A stretch of DNA of 12,474 nucleotides, from positions 1 through 12,474 of the forward strand of contig CAMCEP010000055.1 of NCBI GenBank assembly GCA_945873675.1, in the 5' to 3' direction. Positions 7,409 through 12,474 of this stretch are shown here, piece after piece; the first letter of the stretch is position 1; every line of letters begins with the position of its first letter. The notes beneath the pieces are model-generated. The model had not been told where the DNA came from. It saw only the letters and a program-made list of their open reading frames with translations, and ran no database searches. Source of the DNA: Asaia bogorensis (GTDB taxonomy: Bacteria; Pseudomonadota; Alphaproteobacteria; Acetobacterales; Acetobacteraceae). The position numbers were made by a program, and so were the translations under genes.

Positions 7409-8392
7409 ATGAGCCTGTCACCCGCACGTTTTCTTCTTGTCCTGCTCGGCCTTGCGGCGGCTTTGGCGCCGCTTTGGGTCTTGGAAAGCTTTCATCTGTT
7501 CCAATTGACCATGGCCGTGATCATGGCGCTCGCGGTACTCGGGCTTAATATCGTCACGGGCTATAATGGGCAGATATCGCTGGGGCATGGCGCATTTTTC
7601 GCGATTGGTGCTTATGTCACTTCCATCCTGATGGCGCAGGCGGATTGGTCTTTTTACGCCACGCTGCCTTTTGCTGCCGCCATATGTGGCATGGTGGGCT
7701 ATGCGGTCGGGCTGCCGGCGCTACGTTTGGGCGGGCTTTATCTGGCGCTAGTCACGTTTTCGCTCGCGGTCGCGGTGCCGCAATTGCTGAAGCACAAGGC
7801 GCTGGAAGCCTGGACCGGTGGCGTGCAGGGCCTGTTCCTGATGAAGCCCGATCCGCCGCGCTGGCTGACTTCCGTGCTGCCGCTTAATGCTGATCAATTC
7901 ATGTATCTTAATGTGCTGATCGTCTCCGGCATTTGCTTTCTGCTCGCCTGGAACCTCATTCGTGGGCGCATTGGCCGCGCGCTGATGGCAACGCGTGATC
8001 ACCCCACAGCGGCCGAGGCGATGGGCATGGATATCGCGGCGCTCAAGACCGGCGCCTTTGCGGTGAGCGCCATGATCACCGGCGTCGCCGGCGCGCTTTC
8101 TGCCGTGGCGGTGGAATTCGTGGCACCCGATAGCTTCACCTTCCTGCTCTCCATCACGTTTTTTGTCGGCATGGTGGTGGGCGGGGTTGCTTCCATTCTG
8201 GGATCAATCTTTGGCGGGTTGTTCGTGCTGTTTGTGCCCAACATTGCCGAGAGCATCAGCCGTGCCGCGCCGGGCGTGATCTATGGCATGATCCTGATCG
8301 TTTTCCTTTTTGTGCTGCCTGAAGGCTTCGCCGGTTTGGTGCGGCGCCTTTTGGCGAAGCTTTCATCGCCTAGAAACCCAAAACCACAATAA
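7409..8392 (+). CDS. livM: ABC importer inner-membrane permease, LivM type
   Basis: This second permease (327 aa) completes the LivHM channel. Hydrophobic segments run throughout. Family marks are LNIVTGYNGQISLGHGAFFA (46-65), GLPALRLGGLYLALVTFSLA (101-120) and the coupling-loop block GRIGRALMATRDHPTAAEAM (177-196). A glycine-rich GGVASILGSIFGG (248-260) and a basic C-terminal tail follow. The length is within the usual range. ATG 7409 (MSLSPARFLL) is preferred because the 22 residues upstream (MVSWCSNPQ...) would lie inside livH and show no family likeness. The binding-protein gene begins 17 nt after the stop. Confidence 0.94.
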   Translation: MSLSPARFLLVLLGLAAALAPLWVLESFHLFQLTMAVIMALAVLGLNIVTGYNGQISLGHGAFFAIGAYVTSILMAQADWSFYATLPFAAAICGMVGYAVGLPALRLGGLYLALVTFSLAVAVPQLLKHKALEAWTGGVQGLFLMKPDPPRWLTSVLPLNADQFMYLNVLIVSGICFLLAWNLIRGRIGRALMATRDHPTAAEAMGMDIAALKTGAFAVSAMITGVAGALSAVAVEFVAPDSFTFLLSITFFVGMVVGGVASILGSIFGGLFVLFVPNIAESISRAAPGVIYGMILIVFLFVLPEGFAGLVRRLLAKLSSPRNPKPQ

Positions 8393-8394
8393 CT

Positions 8395-8401
8395 GAGGAG
8401 G
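8395..8401 (+). promoter_or_regulatory. Strong ribosome binding site of the binding-protein gene
   Basis: GAGGAGG lies 8 nt before ATG 8410. It is the best-formed and best-spaced Shine-Dalgarno sequence in the importer operon. That agrees with the need for far more periplasmic binding protein than membrane complex. Confidence 0.75.
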
Positions 8402-8409
8402 AATTCACC

Positions 8410-9618
8410 ATGACCATTTCACGTCGTCTTCTTCTGGCCAGCAGCGCGGGCGCGCTGGCCGCACCCAATATCGCCGCCGCGCAGGAAGCGCCTGGCGTCA
8501 CCGCAACCGAAATCCATATCGGCAGCACCAATGCGTTATCAGGTCCGGTTTCATCCTATTCGGTGATTTCCCGCTGCCTGGAAGCGATGTTCAAGCGCCT
8601 GAATGATGAAGGCGGCGTTGGCGGAAGGCGGGTTAAATTCACTGTCTATGATGATGCCTATCAGCCGCCGCGCACGCTGGAACAAACCCGCCGTCTGGTG
8701 GAACGGGACCGCGTAGCCTTCCTGTTCAATCAGCTTGGCACGCCCACCAACAGCGCGGTGCATCGCTACGTCAATCAGCGCAGCGTGCCGCATCTGTTCC
8801 TGGCAACGGGCGCCGATAAATGGGCCAATCCGCGCGAATTCCCCTGGACCATTGGCTGGCAGCCCAGCTACCGCGTGGAAGCGCAGATCTATACCAAATA
8901 CGTGCTGGAACAGCGGCCCAATGCGAAGATCGCGCTGCTCTATCAGAATGATGATTTCGGGCGCGATTACCTGCATGGCGTGCAGGATGTGCTGAAGGAT
9001 CGCTTCCGTTCCATGGTGGTCACCGCCACCAATGAAGCGACGGATCCCACGATTGATAGCCAGATCGTGCAGCTTCAGGCCACTGGCGCTGATGTACTGA
9101 TTTGCGGCGTGGTGCCGCGCTTTGCCGCCCAGGCCATTCGCCGCGTGCATGATATTGGCTGGCGGCCGATGATGTTCATGACCAATGTGTCCGTTTCGGT
9201 TGGCGTGGTGATGCAGCCGGCGGGGGTGGAAAAGGGTGTTGGACTTATCACCTCCGATTACCGCAAGGACCAATCCGATCCTGCCTGGGCGCAGGATGCA
9301 GGCATGAATGAATGGCGCGCCTTCATGCGCCGCTATGTGCCGGATGGCGATTTGGGCGACAATAACTATACCTATGGCTACGGGGTTGGCGCCACCATGA
9401 TCCAGGTGCTGCGCCAATGCGGCAATGATTTCAGCCGCGAGAATGTCATGAACCAGGCGCGCAACATTAAGCCCATGGATGTCGCGACCCTGCTTCCGGG
9501 GATCAAGGTGCAAACCCAGCCCGATAATTACAACGTCATCCGGCAAATGCAGCTGCAGCGCTGGAACGGGCAAAGCTGGGAGCGTTTTGGCAATGTGATT
9601 GAAGGGGCAGGGGGCTAG
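8410..9618 (+). CDS. Periplasmic substrate-binding protein of HAAT-type ABC importer
   Basis: This protein (402 aa) captures the substrate in the periplasm and hands it to the LivHM-type permeases. MTISRRLLLASSAGALAAPN plus IAAAQ is a signal peptide. Arg5-Arg6 followed by LLL makes Tat export possible, though Sec is not excluded. The mature part is a type I periplasmic binding fold (Leu/Ile/Val-binding-like). It starts with EIHIGSTNALSGP and continues with GRRVKFTVYDDAY, LLYQNDDFGRDYLHGV and the interlobe region ADVLICGVVPRFAAQAIRR. It is the last gene of the operon, so the five genes form a complete importer. Relatives bind branched-chain amino acids, amides, urea or aromatic acids. Nothing visible here settles the ligand, so no symbol is given. 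Confidence 0.93.
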   Translation: MTISRRLLLASSAGALAAPNIAAAQEAPGVTATEIHIGSTNALSGPVSSYSVISRCLEAMFKRLNDEGGVGGRRVKFTVYDDAYQPPRTLEQTRRLVERDRVAFLFNQLGTPTNSAVHRYVNQRSVPHLFLATGADKWANPREFPWTIGWQPSYRVEAQIYTKYVLEQRPNAKIALLYQNDDFGRDYLHGVQDVLKDRFRSMVVTATNEATDPTIDSQIVQLQATGADVLICGVVPRFAAQAIRRVHDIGWRPMMFMTNVSVSVGVVMQPAGVEKGVGLITSDYRKDQSDPAWAQDAGMNEWRAFMRRYVPDGDLGDNNYTYGYGVGATMIQVLRQCGNDFSRENVMNQARNIKPMDVATLLPGIKVQTQPDNYNVIRQMQLQRWNGQSWERFGNVIEGAGG

Positions 9619-9677
9619 CGGCGTGGCGCTTGCCGCTGGATCACATGGCCCAAAGGGACATGCGACCAACTAAAGGT

Positions 9678-9721
9678 TTAGTGCTTGTCCGGTGAACGAA
9701 TATAAACCGGACAAGCCCTAA
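9678..9721. terminator. Strong inverted repeat after the importer operon, possible terminator
   Basis: GCTTGTCCGGT (9683-9693) and ACCGGACAAGC (9706-9716) pair perfectly over 11 bp around a 12-nt AT-rich loop. After one T/C mismatch, TTAG (9678-9681) pairs with CTAA (9718-9721). The element lies 60 bp past the binding-protein stop and could end the operon transcript. It lacks a T-tract on either side, so it is not a classic intrinsic terminator. It could also be a remnant of a small mobile element. Confidence 0.45.
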
Positions 9722-9778
9722 CTGCCCCGCCCATGGGGACAAAAGCCTTGGCAATGTTATTCCGGCCGTAGTTTCGCC

Positions 9779-9788
9779 ATCACGTGAT
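9779..9788. promoter_or_regulatory. 10-bp perfect palindrome upstream of the I78 inhibitor gene
   Basis: ATCACGTGAT is a perfect palindrome ending 55 bp before ATG 9844, followed by an AT-rich stretch (TTTAATAT at 9791-9798) that could hold a -10 region. It may be a regulator site, but chance is possible. Apart from this and the 9678-9721 repeat, nothing else was recognised in the 9619-9843 gap. Confidence 0.2.
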
Positions 9789-9843
9789 TCTTTAATATCG
9801 ATGTGCGTCCAAATCGGCGCGGACGCGACAGAAGGAAAATCGC

Positions 9844-10137
9844 ATGACCTGGAAGCTCCGCCCCCTTGCCTTGACGGTTGGCTTTCTGACCATCGCATGC
9901 GCGGAAGTTGCGCCGGCGCAGGCTCCGGCGCTTGAAGGCTGCGCGCAGCATCAGGCCCGCTTCCCTGCCTTGCTCGGCAAAGCGCCCGAGGAAGTGCGCG
10001 CTGCCCTACAAGCCATGCCGGGGATCAGCACCGTCCGCATGGGTGGGCCGAATACGCCGATGACGCGGGATTACCGGATAGATCGCGCCTCGGTACTGAT
10101 TGAAAACGGCGTGGTGACGCGGATCACCTGTGGGTGA
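9844..10137 (+). CDS. Small secreted protein, peptidase inhibitor I78-like
   Basis: This 97-residue protein has an N-terminal signal peptide: MTWKLRPLAL, a hydrophobic stretch, then cleavage likely after AQA at 25-27. That leaves a mature part of about 70 residues. The C-terminal half (TPMTRDYRIDRASVLIENG, then VVTRITCG) resembles the I78 peptidase inhibitor family (Pfam Inhibitor_I78), whose members end in a DYRxDRLNV...CG pattern. Two mature cysteines, Cys33 and Cys96, could form the disulfide expected there. The proposed role is inhibition of serine proteases in the periplasm or outside the cell, by family likeness only. AAGGAAAA (about 9833-9840) is a good Shine-Dalgarno sequence for ATG 9844. 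It sits alone between the importer and the deacylase gene. The family call was made by eye and is fairly confident. Confidence 0.75.
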   Translation: MTWKLRPLALTVGFLTIACAEVAPAQAPALEGCAQHQARFPALLGKAPEEVRAALQAMPGISTVRMGGPNTPMTRDYRIDRASVLIENGVVTRITCG

Positions 10138-10204
10138 TATTGGGCTGCGGCCGCCTTGGCGGTTTGCCACCCCCGATAAATGCCACCCCTTGTCCGGAGG
10201 CCTG

Positions 10205-10708
10205 ATGCCCGAAACCCCCGAAGGAGTGCTGGCTCGGCTGCAAGCCGCAGGCATTGCTGCCGAGACACGCCATCACCCGGCGGTCTTCACCGTTGCCGAA
10301 AGCCAGGATTTACGTGGCACTTTGCCGGGCGGCCATACCAAGAACCTGTTCCTGCGCCCGGCCAAGGGTGATGGCCCATTTTTGCTGGCGACCCTTGAGG
10401 AATCCCGCCAAGTCTCCATCAATGCGCTCGCCCGCATGGCGGAAGCGGGGAAGGTCTCCATGGGCAGTGCCGAGGAATTGATGGCGATTCTGGGCCTGAC
10501 GCCCGGTTCCGTGACGCCCTTTGGTCTGGTGAATGCCCCGCCCAGCCGCATTCGCTTTGTCATGGATGCGGGGCTGATGCGCCATCCGCGAATTTGGGTG
10601 CATCCCTTGGTCAATACCGCCTCTACCGGCCTGGCGCCCCAGGATTTGCTCGGCTTCCTGGCCGGGCTTGGCCATGAAACCCGGCTATTGGAGCTTGATG
10701 GCACCTGA
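10205..10708 (+). CDS. ProX/YbaK-family aminoacyl-tRNA deacylase (prolyl-tRNA editing type)
   Basis: This cytoplasmic protein (167 aa) belongs to the YbaK/ProX editing family, which hydrolyses mischarged tRNAs such as alanyl-tRNA(Pro) or cysteinyl-tRNA(Pro). Visible features are HHPAVFTVAES near 23-33, GGHTKNLFLR (42-51) with the conserved Lys46, GLTPGSVTPFGLVN (97-110) and WVHPLVNTASTGL (131-143). The single-domain length and the C-terminal VNTAST block fit the ProX (PrdX) branch better than the shorter YbaK proteins. ATG 10205 follows CGGAGG (10195-10200) at 4 nt. A GTG at 10130 would add 25 residues overlapping the inhibitor gene and is not favoured. Substrate choice among ProX, YbaK and related deacylases cannot be fixed by eye. 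Confidence 0.88.
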   Translation: MPETPEGVLARLQAAGIAAETRHHPAVFTVAESQDLRGTLPGGHTKNLFLRPAKGDGPFLLATLEESRQVSINALARMAEAGKVSMGSAEELMAILGLTPGSVTPFGLVNAPPSRIRFVMDAGLMRHPRIWVHPLVNTASTGLAPQDLLGFLAGLGHETRLLELDGT

Positions 10709-10742
10709 TACGGGCTGGGGTGACTTGCTTCTGGCGCAATAG

Positions 10743-10758
10743 GGCGCATCTATGCGCC
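10743..10758. promoter_or_regulatory. Hairpin-forming repeat between the deacylase and cnoX genes
   Basis: GGCGCAT-CT-ATGCGCC is a perfect 7-bp dyad, about 22 nt before the cnoX ATG. A direct copy of GGCGCA lies just upstream at 10733-10738. There is no T-tract. It could be an operator, an mRNA hairpin in the leader or a weak terminator. Its function is unknown. Confidence 0.3.
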
Positions 10759-10780
10759 AACAAATCCAGGAAGTGCCGTT

Positions 10781-11719
10781 ATGGAAGTGATCTTCGACCC
10801 GAATCGCCCGCCCCAGAACGCCGCCGCCAGCGGCGCTATTAAGGATGGGGACCAAACCACCTTCATGCAGGATGTGGTGCAGGCATCCAATGACGTGCCG
10901 GTGCTGGTGGATTTCTGGGCCACCTGGTGCGGCCCCTGCAAGCAGCTGACCCCCGCGCTGGAAAAAGTGGTGAATGCCGCCGAAGGGCGCGTTCGGCTCG
11001 TGAAGATTGATATTGATAAGAACCGCGGCCTTGTGCAGCAGCTGGTGCAAATGGGCCTGCCGCTGCAATCCGTACCCACGGTGGTTGCCTTCTGGAAGGG
11101 GCAGATCCTGGATCTGTTCCAGGGCGCACTGCCGGAATCGGAAGTGAAGCGCTTCATTGAAGGCTTGCTCAAGCAGGCAGGCGGGCAAATGCCGACGGCG
11201 GACCTGCTGGGCGAAGCCAAGGCCGCCCTGGAAGAAGGCGATGCCACCACGGCGCTGCAAATGTTCGGCGCGCTGGCGCAGCAGGAACCGGAAAATGCGG
11301 ATGCGTTGGCCGGCGTGGCCCGCTGCCTGATGACGCTTGGTGAGGAAGACCAGGCTTTGCAGGTAATTGAAAGCGTGCCGGAAAAGCTCCGCGCCCATGC
11401 TGAAATCGCTTCCATCCGCAGCGCCCTGGAATTGGCCGCCGAAGGGCGCGAAGCGCGGGCGAAGCTTGCGGAGTTTGAATCGCGCCTCGCGGCTGACCCC
11501 AATGACCACGCGGCGCGGATTGATCTGGCCGTTGCGCTGAACGCCATGGATGACCGCGCCGGTGCGGTGGATGCGCTGATTGAAGCCATCAAGCGTGACC
11601 GCGCCTGGAATGAGGAAGCCGCGCGTAAGCAATTGCTGAAATTCTTCGAAGCCTGGGGCTTTGGTGATGCGGCGAGTGTCGCTGGGCGGCGCAAGCTTTC
11701 TTCCGTGCTGTTCCGGTAA
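10781..11719 (+). CDS. cnoX: CnoX/YbbN-like thioredoxin-TPR co-chaperone
   Basis: The protein (312 aa) joins an N-terminal thioredoxin domain (about 25-130) to a C-terminal helical region of TPR-like repeats (about 145-310). The thioredoxin part shows VLVDFWATWCGPCKQLTPAL, with a complete CGPC active site (Cys50, Cys53) and a cis-proline SVPT (Pro99). CnoX/YbbN proteins bind unfolding proteins, especially under oxidative or chlorine stress, and hand them to GroEL. E. coli YbbN has lost one active-site cysteine, whereas this one could keep reductase activity. No signal peptide is seen, so it should be cytoplasmic. AGGAAG (10768-10773) supports ATG 10781. It is followed after 20 bp by the LON-domain gene, likely in one transcript. 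A plain thioredoxin is excluded by the length. Confidence 0.9.
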   Translation: MEVIFDPNRPPQNAAASGAIKDGDQTTFMQDVVQASNDVPVLVDFWATWCGPCKQLTPALEKVVNAAEGRVRLVKIDIDKNRGLVQQLVQMGLPLQSVPTVVAFWKGQILDLFQGALPESEVKRFIEGLLKQAGGQMPTADLLGEAKAALEEGDATTALQMFGALAQQEPENADALAGVARCLMTLGEEDQALQVIESVPEKLRAHAEIASIRSALELAAEGREARAKLAEFESRLAADPNDHAARIDLAVALNAMDDRAGAVDALIEAIKRDRAWNEEAARKQLLKFFEAWGFGDAASVAGRRKLSSVLFR

Positions 11720-11739
11720 GCCCGGCGGCACCACGCAAC

Positions 11740-12393
11740 ATGCAAGCCTTTAGTCCGCGTTTAGCCGATCTGCCTTCTGAGATCGCGGTCTTCCCCCTGA
11801 CCGGTGCGCTGCTGCTGCCGCGCGGGCGCCTGCCGCTCAATATTTTTGAGCCGCGCTATCTGGCGATGACGCAGGATGCGTTGGGCCAGGGGCGGCTTTT
11901 TGGCATGGTGCAGCCGGATGCGCGCGGTAAGTCGGGGCCGGGCCTTTATCGCATCGGCTGCCTTGGGCGCATTTCATCCTTCAGCGAAACCGATGATGGG
12001 CGGTTGTTGATTACGTTGATTGGCGTGACACGCTTCAGGATTTTGGAAGAATTGCCCTTGGCGCCGGGCGGTTATCGCCGCGTGCGCGCCGATTATGCTG
12101 ATTTTGTCACTGATCTTCTGGAAGCCGAACCGCCGCTGCTTGATCGCCCGGCATTGTTGGGGGCGCTGCGCCCCTATTTCCAGGCGCGCGGGATTGAGGC
12201 GAATTGGGACGCGGTGGAACAAACGCCCGATGCGCTGCTGGTGACCATGCTCGCCATGGTCTGCCCCTTTGATCCACCGGAAAAACAGGCGCTGTTGGAA
12301 GCGGCTGAAGGGTCAGAACGCGCCGAGATGCTGGTCGCGCTGCTGCGCATGGGGGCGGCAGCGAATATGCCGAACCCCGGCAGCCTGAGTTGA
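11740..12393 (+). CDS. LON substrate-binding domain protein without protease domain
   Basis: This protein (217 aa) corresponds to only the N-terminal substrate-binding domain of Lon. The AAA ATPase and serine protease parts are absent, which is the normal build of this stand-alone family. Family marks are IAVFPLTGALLLPRGRLPLN (15-34) followed by IFEPRY (35-40), GMVQPD (55-60), YRIGCLGRISSF (70-81) and LITLIGVTRFRI (90-101). The C-terminal helical part begins near 130. Its function is poorly known; roles in protein quality control or binding of substrates have been proposed. It lies 20 bp after cnoX and 16 bp before a Trm112 gene. The start ATG 11740 has no clear Shine-Dalgarno sequence, so translation may depend on the upstream gene. 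No membrane segment or signal peptide is visible. Confidence 0.9.
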   Translation: MQAFSPRLADLPSEIAVFPLTGALLLPRGRLPLNIFEPRYLAMTQDALGQGRLFGMVQPDARGKSGPGLYRIGCLGRISSFSETDDGRLLITLIGVTRFRILEELPLAPGGYRRVRADYADFVTDLLEAEPPLLDRPALLGALRPYFQARGIEANWDAVEQTPDALLVTMLAMVCPFDPPEKQALLEAAEGSERAEMLVALLRMGAAANMPNPGSLS

Positions 12394-12409
12394 GGAAGGG
12401 AATAACCGA

Positions 12410-12474
12410 ATGACGGAACCGCAACCAAAAGGCGGCGCGCTTGACCCGAAGCTGCTTGAAATCCTGGTCTGCCC
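12410..12474 (+). CDS. Trm112-family small protein (UPF0434/YcaR-like), cut by right edge
   Basis: Only 21 codons are in the window. They read MTEPQPKGGALDPKLLEILV followed by Cys and the first two bases of a Pro codon. LDPKLLEILVCP is the typical start of bacterial Trm112-like proteins, short zinc-ribbon-type proteins of about 60-70 residues. GAGGAAGG (12392-12399) is a strong Shine-Dalgarno sequence and overlaps the LON-gene stop. Related eukaryotic Trm112 activates methyltransferases; the role of the bacterial form is less clear. The family call is firm although the gene is partial. Confidence 0.85.
   Translation, partial: MTEPQPKGGALDPKLLEILVC

Noticed and set aside
8551..9669. 372-codon minus-strand frame opposite the binding-protein gene
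   Set aside because: It is composition-driven antisense with no recognisable motif; the plus-strand gene has a strong Shine-Dalgarno sequence, a signal peptide and a full fold.
9678..9721. Inverted repeat called as an insertion sequence
   Set aside because: No transposase and no direct target duplication is visible, so only a repeat/terminator call is supported.
10149..10164. CCGC-CTTG-GCGG hairpin as terminator of the inhibitor gene
   Set aside because: There are only four GC pairs plus wobble pairs, and only three T residues follow; it is too weak to list.
10130..10204. GTG start extending the ProX-like deacylase by 25 residues
   Set aside because: It overlaps the inhibitor gene, has no Shine-Dalgarno sequence and no family match; ATG 10205 has CGGAGG upstream.
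10685..11745. Two overlapping minus-strand frames of 331 and 349 codons opposite cnoX
   Set aside because: Both are shadows of the thioredoxin-TPR gene; neither shows a domain or ribosome binding site.

Overview
The window is high-GC bacterial DNA. Its proteins and gene order point to an alphaproteobacterium, most likely of the Acetobacteraceae/Rhodospirillales type. The clues are the amidase, then class A penicillin-binding protein, then prfB cluster; a PBP1A that ends in GGLY; and the thioredoxin-TPR, then LON-domain, then Trm112 run. The placement rests on family recognition alone. No tRNA, rRNA, CRISPR array, transposase or phage gene was seen.

Left arm (1-4798, minus strand). Transcription runs right to left through a Tat-exported N-acetylmuramoyl-L-alanine amidase (amiC type), a bifunctional PBP1A (mrcA) and peptide chain release factor 2 (prfB, cut by the left edge). 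The first two cut and build peptidoglycan. prfB can only be read through a programmed +1 frameshift. All the expected parts are present: an AGGAGG element, a CAT spacer and CTT TGA C.

Centre (4799-9618). A divergent intergenic stretch holds a dyad and possible promoter elements. It is followed by a five-gene ABC importer of the branched-chain amino acid (HAAT/Liv) class: two ATPases, two permeases and a periplasmic binding protein, packed tightly on the plus strand. A strong Shine-Dalgarno sequence ahead of the first ATPase serves a 23-codon out-of-frame ORF that overlaps the probable ATPase start. The substrate cannot be read from the sequence.

Right arm (9619-12474, plus strand). An intergenic region with a strong inverted repeat is followed by a small secreted I78-type peptidase inhibitor, a ProX/YbaK-type aminoacyl-tRNA deacylase, a CnoX/YbbN-like thioredoxin-TPR protein, a stand-alone LON substrate-binding-domain protein, and the first 21 codons of a Trm112-family protein. 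The last four point to housekeeping roles in translation fidelity and protein quality control.

The region looks like ordinary chromosomal core and transporter DNA, and no clear undescribed system was found. The best items for a second look are the prfB recoding site, the overlapping leader ORF before the importer, the dyad in the divergent promoter region, and the unexplained 9678-9721 inverted repeat.
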